This document shows positions 1 through 12,241 of a stretch of DNA of 64,000 bases, in pieces (position 1 is the first letter of the stretch; every line of letters begins with the position of its first letter). Source of the stretch: Melanocharis versteri (Eukaryota > Chordata > Aves > Passeriformes > Melanocharitidae); contig VZTG01002283.1 of the NCBI GenBank assembly GCA_013397845.1, positions 1-64,000 of the forward strand, written 5' to 3'. Made by a program: the position numbers and the translations under genes. The notes under the pieces were generated by a model. It worked only from the letters and a program-made list of their open reading frames with translations, made no database searches and was not told where the DNA came from.

Positions 1-2119
1 ATGTGTTTCTACGCTAACAAGGTTACCCTACTTCATGAAAGAACAGTAAGAGACTGCACTTGGTATCAGATGCTCTGAAAACACCTGGCTGCCATACAAA
101 CTGTTTTCCAAGACATTAAAAGCATACAAATCCTCCAGTAAGTGATGGAAAATATCAATTGCCAAAACTTTCTCAGAAAAGCTTCTTCCTAGATAAATTT
201 AAGGATGTCCATATTGTATTTTGCTCAAAGCTGATTTCAAACTATCTTAGCTTAAGCTTTGAGGAGTTTGGTGCCTACTGAATATTTTTAAAGTATTTTC
301 TGTGGTAAAATGAAGATCTTTAAAGTCTATAAAAGAACCTAATACAGCACAATGTGTACGAAGCAGGAACTTCCATGGGAAAAAAATGTCATAATCTTAA
401 GATGCAAAAAGAATACGATAAAAACATTGGAAATATTGAGATGTCACTCCATAAATCATTGTTGTACCCTCTCTTAAAATATATTTTTGCTTTCCTCACC
501 TGACATAGGACATTGCAGAAATAGAAAAGACTCAAGACCATGTGATAGAAATTATTAGATGTCTGGACTGACTGCTACAGGAGGAAAAATGAGAGCATGT
601 TTAGGGAGAAACACAACACCATAGTGTGACTTGCACAAAAGTAGTAAATGAAGGGCTCTATTTGTTATTTTACCTAATGAAATGAGGTAAATCAGTGGGA
701 CAGGCAATATATTTTAAATTAATTACTGATGGATCTTAATCTTATGATGTTTAACTGAAAGCCTGGGCATTGCAAAAAAGGCAACAAACATGTGAAGTAG
801 AAATGCAATAAAGCACCATTTAGGTCAAGGTAGATTCTGGACTTATGCTGGTTGTAGCAGAAGCCAGAATTTAGTACTGAAATAGAAAAAAAAGGCTATT
901 TAAAACTTGAAAAGAAAAAAAAAACAACTCTGTTTCAAACCCCATCTTCAACTCTCAAAAGGTCAAATTCAGCCCCAGAACAGCAGGTACAAAGTATACA
1001 CAAGCTGAATTTGGTGCTAGAAGTGTATGACTTTATCCTTCATCTCCAAGGTTTTACTGTATTTTTTTTTTAATTTTTTGTTAAAAGCTTGGACTGAGTT
1101 ATTATTCTCAGCACAGTCCCATATGCTTTAATGTGACTATCATATTTTATTTGTGCATTTTAGTCAAATGCATTAGTCATGTATCAGAGATGACCTTGTA
1201 AGGGATAATGTTGAAAGCAGGAGAATATTACAATATTACGAAAGGTAATTTAATTAAATGATAAAAGTTAATAAAGACAGAGCATTAAATAAAAACCAAG
1301 AAAAACAAGCTCAGGGAAGGCATCAACTCTAAATGGAAGTAGGCAGTGAATACTGTAATTCTGAATTATTTTTCCTCTAAATATGTCCATTGTTACAGAC
1401 ATTTGCAACTACTGCAGTTAGCATGTTCCACTTTGTCAAATACAGGGCAATCTATTTTACAGTGACTCTTTTTCTTGTAATATTAAAAAAAATTTCTCAT
1501 TAGAAAATACTTAACAGCAGTTGCAGAATACAAACCAACTGAAAAAGGAACTAAAAATAAGAAATGACCGCTTTTGCTACGAAAGCGTGGTGGACTTGGT
1601 TGTCTGTTTACCCCAGTGCTGCAGGACTGGGAGAGACAATGCAGACATGCTGCAGAATGCGGGCTGTAGCCCATTCCCTGGGCTGCGGGATGGCAAACAG
1701 CTTCCATGCGCTGGTACGGGAGGTGCAGAGCAGCTGTGGATGCTCATAACGCTGAGCAGAGCTCTGGGGAGCACAGGGTTAGCTCGGCTCTTGCACACGC
1801 CCTGCAGGAGGGGCAATGGCAGCCCTGTTTTGTCCCAGGAGTCACCTTCTCTGTCCAGGCTGAGTGACCCAGGCTGGCCCTGCTCTCCGCACCCCCGGTG
1901 TGGGGTCGTGCCTGTGCCCTGACAGCACCACGGGTGCCCTGAGCACCCGCTCCTCCCCTAGGCAGAGCTGTGTACAGAGGATACACGGCAGGATGTGGAG
2001 GTTGTGTTTACGTACTGGAAGCCCAAAGAGAGGAGCCAAGAGGCGTATTTATATCCACTGTCAAGGCAGAAAAAGAAAATGTACAAAATTCTGGTCCTAA
2101 CTTACACTAAAAACTTAGA

Positions 2120-2225
2120 AAATGGCACCGTTATAGTCATATGTACAATATTGCCTGAGGATGTGACCATGGCAATTTGCACATCCTCAGGAAAACTAGT
2201 GATTATGTCAACATGGCCAGAAGAA
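2120..2225. repeat. Long imperfect palindrome with perfect 12-bp core stem
   Basis: A perfect inverted repeat CCTGAGGATGTG (2154-2165) / CACATCCTCAGG (2180-2191) flanks a 14-base loop. Pairing continues outward imperfectly for roughly 28 more bases on each side (about half matched). As a result the two strands translate to similar peptides here (LPEDV...TSSG on plus, FPEDV...TSSG on minus). It looks like an old hairpin-type repeat (MITE-like) or a structured element. The family is not recognised. Confidence 0.75.
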
Positions 2226-5200
2226 AAACACCTGACAAAATAAGAAATGGAATGAAAAACTCGATAACACAAACACCACCAACACATATGAATCTGATTA
2301 AATGCTGCCCTCACTGAGGAGAACTGAGCTTTATGTGCAGAAGATGTGTTATGCCCTGAATGAACACTCAAGCTATTTAATCCAAATATGGTTAAACTGA
2401 AAATTGTGTTATCCCCTTTTTAGCCTAAATTGTGGGCAGAGCTTGGCACATGAAGCTTGCCTTTGGAAACGTGCTGATCTCATGTTACTGCCTCTCTGCA
2501 GCGATGATGTGATTTCGATTAACGAGAGGCAGGGTGAGGGGGATGCTGACTGCAAAGAGCAATCCCATCACCTGACAATAGCTCTGTGATGAAATCTCTT
2601 ACACAGATTAAAGAGGGAAGGGCAATAACTAATCAGAAAATGCAGAACTGTCTGCTTAATTACTTGAAAAATGCCTGAGCCACTACCTTTTATGACACCT
2701 GGCGGGTATAAACATGTCCATAGTTTTAATTAATTTTACCTCTTCTTTCATTGCACCTGTATAGCCTAGAGAAATGGAATTCTAATGAAATTACAATTGT
2801 GCATTTCTATGTGAGTTTGAAACACATTTTGGCAATAACCAAAAAAATGAGGCATTTCCGTGGATTTAATTAGGGACAGAAAGTGTACTTGGAAAAATAC
2901 TTCCCAATAATTATAATTATTCCAAATCAAGCCACAGTGCAAAGTCCCTTCTCCTAATTCATATAACTTAGCTTTTTGGTGTCCATTTTAATTTAAAAAG
3001 ATAATGGAGGAGGCTTTTCTCTGGAGTGAAGCGGAGTTACGGTGAAAATCCCTCTTGGCATTTTCAAAGCAGCAACAGCATAAGATCGTACCTTTGACCT
3101 TGCTGTCCTGCTACTCTCATTTAAAATTGATGAGTGACACCCTTGAATTTATTCTGCTGAAAACAACACTTTTTATAATCACTTTTATAAACATACCACT
3201 AATTGTTCAGCATCCTGAAGTGCCAGCTCTGCAGAAAAAAGAAAGGAGCAGAAGTCTTTCTCACCTTTTTTTTTTTTNACAGGTTCGCTTCCATTCTTTG
3301 GGGACATGAGGTAGGAGCCATTGTCTTGTCAAGCACAGCCTGAGTTTGTGCCAAAGCTTAAGAGAAGATACCTTGCATGTTTCTTCTTTCATATGACTCT
3401 CGGGAAGTCATGCTTATGCTGGTCTAAAGCAGATAAAATTGAGATAAAACCCTAAATACAAATTCTAGATAGAATTCCAGTGTTCTCTAGCACTCACAAT
3501 ACTCAGTCACAATAGGTAACCCGTCTACAGCTGAAATCTTTCACTCCCTTCCTGTATTAGTCTGTGAATTTGTAAAGAAAGCAAGTGCTTTAGAGGTTGA
3601 AATCTATGTGGATGAAATCAGGAGAAATTAAGGAAGCAGGGTAAATACTGGGAGAAGCAGAATCCGAAATGTGCAGGAATAGTGCAGTCACAGCAACGTA
3701 GTATTGACATTTCTATCAGACCTGAAGCTCCATAGCCTGGGAGTTTGGGTTGGTGTAGGACCAGTGCTTGAGCAGCAGCCAGGATCTGCAGCGTTCCGCA
3801 GCACTGCTGATGAACACGGTGACGGCCTCTGGCTTGGCTAGTGCTCACCAGAACATTTTCCATGGGCCCCAGCCACAAAACCACAAACCTTCTGAGCTGC
3901 TGAGGAATGGCTTGAAGCTAGCTCCTAAATTTTATTTGTGTCTCAGTCATTAAATTTCTCATTCCATGGACACGTACTTCATAGTAAATGTAGCTCTAGT
4001 TTTTCAAAAACTCACTGACTGACACTGTTTTAGCATGTTTATACAGGTGTTTAGCTAGGTCTTGTTTTATGCAATCAAGCACATTACACTTGTTTTATTT
4101 TTTTGCTTCAAAGGCTTAACATCTGGAAGTTACTGAATTAATAACTATGAAAATGTCATCCCAAGTATATGAAATACTTTTAAAGATAATTTTGTATCCT
4201 GGTCATTCAGAAAAAAACCCCAGTATACTGATGGTAATCAGATCAAAAGTACCACAGCATGAATTTTCAAGGTTTTTTGACATCATTTTTAGCATCATTT
4301 TAGATTCCATGTTTTCCCCTATCCAGAATGCATGTGTTTATAATTTAGCATGATTAGAAAGCTCTCAAATATTATCACGTTTATAAAATTCTTTACTGTA
4401 AATGGTTTGGGCTCATGATAGAAACTGCATCCTGTTCCAGTGCAGCCTGGAACTGCTAAATGACTCTAAGACAGGTGTGTCTTGGAATGACAAGGATATA
4501 CTTTGGGAAGTAGGCATCTGAAATCTTCATATGCTTAACTGCCCTGAATAAAGCCATGGCAAACCTGATATGCTGAGGCAAGAAAATGTCAATATGCTGC
4601 TTAGGGGAAATACAGCAGAAAGACAGATCCAGAAGATGTCTATTCCTTTGAGTATGTCGCTCCTCCCAGTGCACGTCACTGCTGAGTATCTGTCACAACA
4701 AACACTGTTTGCAATGAAGTGGAAGACAAAGCAGGACTGGACCCTCAGTTTTAAACTCGAGGTACTGGGGGAGAAAATGGGGTTGCTGTAGGGAAATTGA
4801 TTAGCAAGAGGAGAGAGGCTGTAAGTGACTGAAGTTGAGAACTGTGAGTCAAAGGCAGGACTGCAAAGAAGGGAAACTGTGATTGCAGGAAACATTCTGC
4901 AAAGAATGACTTAGAGCGAGCAGGATCTGCTGTACCTCCCGCCTGTCAGGTGGATTAATTTGGAAAGTCACACTTTTAGGCTAAATATGTTTCCACTGTA
5001 TTTAGTTGCACAGAGCAGAGAACTGAGCTAGCTATAAATCTGTTGTTTAGATGTTCTTGTGATAGCTAAAACCCCAATAGCTTGGGTAGCAGATGCCTCT
5101 CTTTGGTAGCCCAGTGCTCATCATGGGCTAACTGGCCTTGCTGACAGTGGACTGGCTCTGCCAGATGATTTATGGCTTCCATGCTACATCACTATCATAT

Positions 5201-7735
5201 CACTGCGATACGGTCTTTCCTATCCATCTTCCTAGTTAAACTCTCATTGAGGCTCTTCTCACACCATGTTTCGATTACAGCAAAAACCTTTTTTTTCTGG
5301 CCTTGACAAATGCAATCTAGGCCTGTTGATAACCATCCAGAAATCCAGAATGCTTCTGCTAAGATCATTTTTCTAGCTCATTGCATGCTCTTGTTGCACT
5401 CCAGCACCAGCTACTCCTTCTCCATCTCATCAGCCATCAGCTGTTTGCCCTCACTTTCAAAACCCTTCACTGCCTGTTCCTGCCACACTCATCCTCTCCA
5501 GTTTGATATCAGAAAGTCAGTGCTGCCCCCATATCACTGCTTGCTGATAAGAGCCTTTACTCCTTACTTGTTTGTTTTTTTACTTACTTATACTTTTTTT
5601 TTATTACACAGGAACCCTTGTACTTTTTTCTGTGCTGTTTTTCACACTTGGGAGGAGTTCTCCATAAAGGCAGTGAAATGAGATAATGAATCTCCTTAAA
5701 GGGGCCTCTCTTTTTCAGCAATGACTTTCAGCAAGTGGAAATATGGTACTAAATATTAATTGTGTGCTCTGTTACAACTAGTATTGTTCATGCTGGCTAG
5801 TGTTGATTCCTTACTTCCCTGTCCTTCACGACTTGTCCATAAAAAGAGAGCTTGCATTTGGGGTAGGGGATCACCCAGCTGTTTGGACAGCATGCAGTTA
5901 GCACAAGAAGGGCTCATAAATACATGTTACCCTAAATAATACAGTTGTATAAATATTTTTACAGTGACAGCAAAGAAAATGCTCACTTGGGAATCAACCA
6001 GTTAAACCCCCATCTTCACTAAGTTTATGGAAATGATGCATCACTAAGAGCCAACGCAGAGTGTGGTATTACTCTCCGCCTGACTTCCCCTGCAGACTCC
6101 CACAACTTTTTAGACATTGTTATTGCTGTTGTTCTCACGCTATCTGATGTTCAGAGAACTCTGATTACCTTGTGACAAAGAAAGGATAGAAAGTATGGCA
6201 AGGTTTTTAGACAAAGAAAATCTGAACTGCTTGGCTGAAGAAAGAGACATATTGAGAAATGACAGATGCAAATAGATTAAGTTGCTCTAATAGCACCATC
6301 AACTTAAAAAAAAAGAAAGAAAAACAACTAACTGGAATGCCTGAGTTATAGCAGTAGTCTCCTAAATTTAGCTGGCATGGCAAATAAGTGCTATTCCTTG
6401 AAAGCTACCACCGTGACTGACTTTTAAGAATTCTATATGAAAGCAGGAACTTTAATGCTCTCTGATCTCCTGTATAGCCTCTAAAGCACTAAAAAAAATA
6501 TACTTAATTCTTTTGAAGGTACTTGGAGTGAACAGTGAGATAGAAAAGGAAATATGAAGTATGGTTTTCTATAATTTTCTTATATTAGTTTTCTTCTGGG
6601 AGAATCCTTAATCACAGTATTCAGTAGGAGCTTGCACACTAAAGCACTTAAAAGCAATGCACTACTGTGGGAAGTTGACTGCTCCTCCACAGAACTGGCG
6701 TGAGCTGAGGTGCAGGTGCTGGCTCCTGCTCACAGCGCATTACTGAAAGTACATGGATTGTCACAGGCACTGCAGGTGAACAGGAAGATCATGGAATAAA
6801 TCACGTTATTTGAGTCAGAGGTCTTCAGGTTTTAGAGAGTACCCCATGATGCACTTGCTCCACAACACAAATATTAAGTGCAATGAAAGTCCATCAGAGA
6901 CTGCATTTCTCAGGAGCAGTCTTACAACTCTGTGCTTCAGCTCATGGTAAGAAACTGTAGTATAATCAGCTACCACTGTACACATTTATTTCTGGTCACT
7001 GCAATTCAGATTAGTTCATGCCTCTATAGAATTTCTGTCAGACACCCTGGTTACATGTGAGTCATTGCTCTGGAGAAGGGACCAGCTCCATGCACTCACA
7101 GATATCCACATTTATCACAGCACAACACCTACAAACGCTTAGGTCTCCTGTGAAGGGCAGCAAGCAGCACTGATTTATGTGCTATGAACTGAAAGGAAAC
7201 ATCATAAAGCGAGTATTTTAAACTTAAAATAATGCTATTCTTAGCTGGCAAGACTTGTGATTTTGATCCTTCTCAGATACATAGCCAACAGTGAGCTATT
7301 TGGCTGCACAAATGCCCCCGCTTTTCTTCTCTCTGTTAAATCTGTGATTTGAATGCACACTCCAGTCCTCAGGAACATTATGTAGATTTGCAAAACTTTC
7401 GGAAAGACTTCCTGTCCATTAGCCACTGGCTGCTTTACAAAAATGCATAAAGATAGCGTTTTTCCTCTTGTAACAGATGTAAGCTCCTTACACTGTTGTT
7501 TGAACTGCTTGAAGGAAAGCAATATTCCTTCTCTTTTTGCTGAAATAGTGGCATCTCTCAACATAAACTGAAAATATACTTGGAACTTAATTTGATTCAG
7601 CTCTCAGAATTTCACATGTGAGGGATGAACAAATGAGGATCAGCTTTCTGTAATTAGTGAGGCATGTTAGAAGGGCTGCATCCTGTGAAGTTTTCTGTGC
7701 TGCAAATGACTTGTTCTTGCAGTACCAAGAAGCAC

Positions 7736-8238
7736 TTATGATCTGTGCCCAGTTCTGGGCCCCTCACTTCAAGAAAGACTTTGAGGAGCTGCAACACATC
7801 CAGAGAAAGGCAACAAAGTTGGTGAAAGGTCTAGAGACTAAGTCCTATGAGGAGCAGCTGGGGGTGTTTAGCCTGAAGTGAAGGAGGCTCAGGGAAGTCA
7901 TTTTTCCCTATAAGATGACCTGAAAGGAGTCTGTAGTCAGGTGGGGGTTGGCCTCTCTCCCAGGCAACCAGCTACAGGACAAGAGAAAATGGCTTCAAGC
8001 CGTCCCAGTGGAGGTTCAGGTTGGACATCAGGAAGAATTTCTGCTCTGAAAGGGTGGTTAAGTATTGGAAGGGGCTACCCAGGGAGGTGGTGGAATCACC
8101 ACTCCTGGAGGTATTCAAGAAACAACTGGATGTGACACTTAGAGCCATAGTTTAGTTGACAAGGTGGTGTTTGGCTAATAGGTCGGCCTTGGTTATCTTG
8201 GAGGTCTTTTCCAGACTTAGTGATTCTATGATTCTATT
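7736..8238 (+). mobile_element. CR1 LINE, 3'-truncated-type fragment (3' end)
   Basis: Plus strand carries the typical end of a chicken-repeat-1 LINE. It starts at 'tgtgcccagttctgggcccc', continues through the region whose decayed translation reads QRKATKLVKG...SYEEQLGVFSL, then the 3' UTR with 'gggaggtggtggaatcacc' and 'cttggaggtcttttccagac'. It ends in the CR1 hallmark 'gattctatgattctatt'. It lacks most of ORF2, as nearly all CR1 insertions do, and has a short internal disruption near 7890-7930. Two short open frames (7657-7881 and 7941-8135) belong to this element and are not genes. It lies antisense to NTNG1. Confidence 0.95.
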
Positions 8239-10832
8239 CAATCTGGTTTTGAAGTTTTTATTTCAGTTGCCATTCTTGAAGCTTATTTGAAACAACTTCA
8301 CTTTTTAAATTTATGAATGTACTGTAGAAATTGTTACCGACAGTGTGGAGCAAATTTGTGTATTTTGGTTTCCACTTTATGCTCATAACAAATGCAGAGG
8401 GAGAAAAGTAGTCCTAAAGAACATTTCATCCTGATTAAGACTTGGAAGAACTCTAGGCATAATTTAGAGCATCCTAAAGGCTGCTCTAGCTCGTGTTGCT
8501 TACACAAGTCCCAGCGTTCTGACTGTTTGGAAAGGTTTTTCTCAGGTCTGCTCCATGTCCTCCAGCTGCTGGCATGGTCCATCTCCTGAATGAGCTTCTG
8601 AAACAGGGGAAGGATCAAAGAGCAGATGACATTGAGCTGATTTTGCCAATCCTCTGCCACTGGAGGAATTTTTCCTGTACCAGTAAAAATCCTCTGCCCC
8701 ATCCTAAAGCCTGGTTGGTTTTTTTGGTCTACTTAACATGGTGAAGGCAGTATGCAGAAACTCAACCAGGGTCTAGGTGCTTCCACAGTGCCTTCAGTAG
8801 GCTTGCTCCAGACTCAGAGGTGCTGCCGGCAGTGCAGAGAAGCGCATGGCAGATAAAAGAGGTGGTTTGTAATGAATGAGGCAGAGCTGTGCAGTTAATT
8901 CGTCAGGGACACTGTGGCAAGCCCCAAAAGGGAAAGAGGTCTAATATCCATTGAAGAGTGATGATAAAAATAAATTTTGAACAGCTGCTCTCCTCACTTT
9001 GCACTAGACAAGGACATTTTTAAGGGTAGATATTGTTTAGAATAATCTAAAAGCTTTCACATAATAAATTATCTGCCTTTTCTGCAACACCCTTCAGAAT
9101 AGCTACCCTGAGTTTTATCACAGGACTGTCCACAACCATTTTCCTAAAAAATCATTAGAAAATACATTCTATAGTTCAAAATCTGGACAAAGTGCTTTAA
9201 CAAACTTCACAGCAAAGCAGGAGCAGGCTGCTGGGTGAGTGGTGACAAGGTGTTTCATAACTGAGGATCTGCAAACCCTTGCTGACAGCAAGATCAGCAC
9301 AGTGGGACCAGTGTTCAAGGAAAGATATTTTAAGTCTGCCAGAAATTTTACAGCTCTTCTACAACCCAAATCGTCATAGAATCAGTTAAGGCAGTTTTTA
9401 TTTCTGAAGGGCAGCATCTGGCCTACTTGGCACGCTTAAAAATTTCAAATGTGTATTTTTCAAAGCAAGAAGCGTAACAAAAATATATAATTCAAACTGG
9501 CAGAACATTATACTTTGGATGACATTTTGTAGTTAATAACAATTTAATATAGCATAAACTGTACTTCTGCTGCACTTCAGCCTGGTGCAACCTAGAAAAG
9601 CATCAGACAGTTTAGAACAGACATACTAAAAGTTCATTTCAAAGTGGTGGTGCAACCAGGCTCTGCGGCTCTTGCAGGAGCAGTAGCTTCTGCATTATTA
9701 TTAGTGACGGTTTTAGCATTTGATACTTGTAAATGGACAAGATTCTGAAACCAAAAGGGAATGTGAGGGGTAACACCTTGGTCATGGCACTGCAAAATTC
9801 ATACTATAGTTTCGTTTGTTCACAAAATCGAAAGGCTGCACAAACATTAGAAGACTTGTACCAAATCCACTGCCTGGGATTTTGACTGGTGTCCTCATTC
9901 ACACAGAAAGCCCTCCCTGTGGCTGAACCCGACCTTGCCTGGTGCAGGGGTGCGTCATTCAGCCCTCTCGTTGCCCTGCCCCAGTCTGCATTCCGTGTCA
10001 CTTACACTTTATTTTCCTTTCACCAAGTGCCCGAACATAATGTGGGCATGTCTTGGAGAGCTAAGCTGTGCCTGAGCAATGCAACTGAGCACCAGCTGCC
10101 TTTGTTTGTCCTCAAGTACCATGATACTCCTCCACTCAGTACATTCTGGAAAAATCTGGGTAGCCCCTCACTGTGCCTGGGAATGGCCAGACCCTGGGAC
10201 GTGCACACACACCGCAGGCTGGAGGAAAGCCAGACTGGCTAATTCCTCATTTGTGTCAATGTAGTTAAGCTTCTTCCTAATGATATTTTGACCTGGGTAG
10301 AGAAGAGGAGCCATATGGCATCTTCCACCCCTGACAACAACTGCTGTTAGTGCAATCAGCACATTACCTAGGTGATTTGTTTAGATTCAGCTGTCACTAA
10401 CTTGTGGCAAACTCAATTATAATTAAGTTGTGTATTAGGCAGGGTCCTAGTATAAACTGGTTTCATTTTCATATGCCATTTCAAGTGTATTTTCTGCCGT
10501 AACCCTGCTTACAGATGAAGCGTCCTGACTAACTGTTCCTCAGGGCCATTGCCTTTCTCACCTTCTAATTCAAGAAGTGAATTTGTCTAGCATGGCAAAT
10601 CAGAGAGCTACAGCACCAGCCAGAGAGCCACGCCACAATTTCAACAAAAATAATGCACAATCATCAGCCTTAGCATATGCCTAAGTCTGCCTTCACAGCC
10701 CCACTTTTTAATTGCTTTTGACATCTGTGTTTCAATTATGCTCCAAGCTATTTAAAATGGTGGCAATGTCTTTTCCTAGTTCTGGGCAATATACAGCCCA
10801 GTGGAGCACTAGTCTAATGAAAGGCTTTGGAA

Positions 10833-10989
10833 GTCACAGAATATTCTGAGTTGCAAGGGACCCACTAGGGTCCATCGAGTCCAGCTCTTAAGTGGGGATT
10901 GAATGTGGGGGATGTGGGGCCAATATGGGGATTGAACCCATGACCTTGGTGTTACCAGCACCATGCTCTAACCCACTGAGCTAATAAAC
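10833..10989 (-). mobile_element. tRNA-Ile-derived SINE with CR1-type tail (TguSINE1-like)
   Basis: Read on the minus strand, the head at about 10985 downwards matches a tRNA-Ile gene: TTAGCTCAGTGGGTTAGAGC (box A), then GGTGCTGGTAACACCAAGGT (anticodon arm) and GGGTTCAATCCCC (box B). The other end (10833-10880) is a CR1-like 3' tail, whose plus-strand form includes 'cacagaatattctgag'. A short region unlike the second copy separates the two parts. This head-plus-tail arrangement is that of TguSINE1, a passerine SINE mobilised by CR1. It is a retroposed copy, not a functional tRNA gene: the acceptor stem is lost. Confidence 0.88.
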
Positions 10990-12225
10990 CACTATTTGTT
11001 CTTGCAACTTGCTGTCCTTGGAGGTAAATGATGGCTCAGGGAACGGCTCTGGGTTGCAGCAGCACTCGTAGGTGTTTATCATGTAGGTTTTTTCAAAAAG
11101 CGTTGATTCAATGATGATACTGGCTTAAGTCCTTTAAAATTCCCAGTTTCCCCAGACAGTATCCTGTGTTTAATAACAGCATGAAAGAGCTCAATAGTAC
11201 TAACCCCCACCCTGCAAAATTAACCTTCCTCTGCCAATACCCTGTGGAGAGAACAGTGATATCCCCTCCTTTTTCACAGTATTGATTTCTGAATCAAATA
11301 TTAATGCTAAGCATAACGTAAATGGGTTCATAAAGCTTAGAAGAGAGAGAAACAATGTTGATAGTTATCTAGGGCTATACTATTTCTCAACGTTACTGCA
11401 TTAACATGCTAGTTAACAGAGGGCATGTAGTTCTTAAAAGCTTACTGCTCAAGAATACTGAATGGCAAAAAAATTATAGATGCTGTCAGATCACCACAGC
11501 TGATTTACAAACTTTGGCTTTTGAACCATAACCTCAGAACAACAGGGAAAAAGACTCAAGTATCAAATAATGGCTTTGATTAATACTTCCAAAATTGCAA
11601 TGATAAACAAAATAACACCCTTTTACTATGCAGTAAATAGCACAGTCCACTATTTAAAGAACAAAAGGATGTAGTTTCTGTAGGTATTTAAGGTAAGTGT
11701 GGGACAAAATATAGGGCAGCAGACAATGGAGACTTAATCCCAAGTGAACACTATCAATATCATTCAAAAATTCAGCAATTCCCTGAATTGTCTCCATCCC
11801 CTGCCTGGAAATGGAGGAGACCAGAATGAGATGCAAATCAGTGCGTTTATCTAATGAATAATGCAAATGAGCACTCCTCTTATGGCATGGCAATCTGCAG
11901 GAATCCTCTCTGCCTCACCTCACATTTCGTGTGGATTTAAGCACCATGTGTCAGAAGAAATTAGAGAATGGAATTGCCAAGAAATGACAAAGCCTTGGAG
12001 CCCCAAGTCAGTGCAGACAGCAAGGTACATTAAGATGCATAGTAGAGAGGAGGAGAGAGCAGACATCTCATTAAAATGAAAATGTTGCTATTTTTCCTTC
12101 ACCTCGTTAATCGAGTTGTATGACAATTTAATCAGCAATTATTTGTGTGGCTACTAATTAGAAACATCCTCTAAAATGAAACCAAGGTGGGATCTCAAAA
12201 CCTTGACAAAATCTTTCAGTTTGGC

Positions 12226-12241
12226 TTTTTTTTTTTTTTTT
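12226..12241. repeat. T16 homopolymer
   Basis: Sixteen T in a row in unique intronic sequence; no recognisable retroposon body is attached. Confidence 0.95.

Noticed and set aside
7657..8135. Two short plus-strand ORFs
   Set aside because: They are the decayed ORF2 end and 3' UTR of a CR1 LINE.
8334..8702. 122-codon minus-strand ORF next to the CR1 copy
   Set aside because: No recognised domain, a second frame is open on the plus strand, and composition is ordinary; treated as chance.
10905..10989. Possible functional tRNA-Ile gene on the minus strand
   Set aside because: The cloverleaf is incomplete (acceptor stem lost), it is joined to a CR1-like tail, and a second similar copy exists at 58.8 kb, so it is a SINE.
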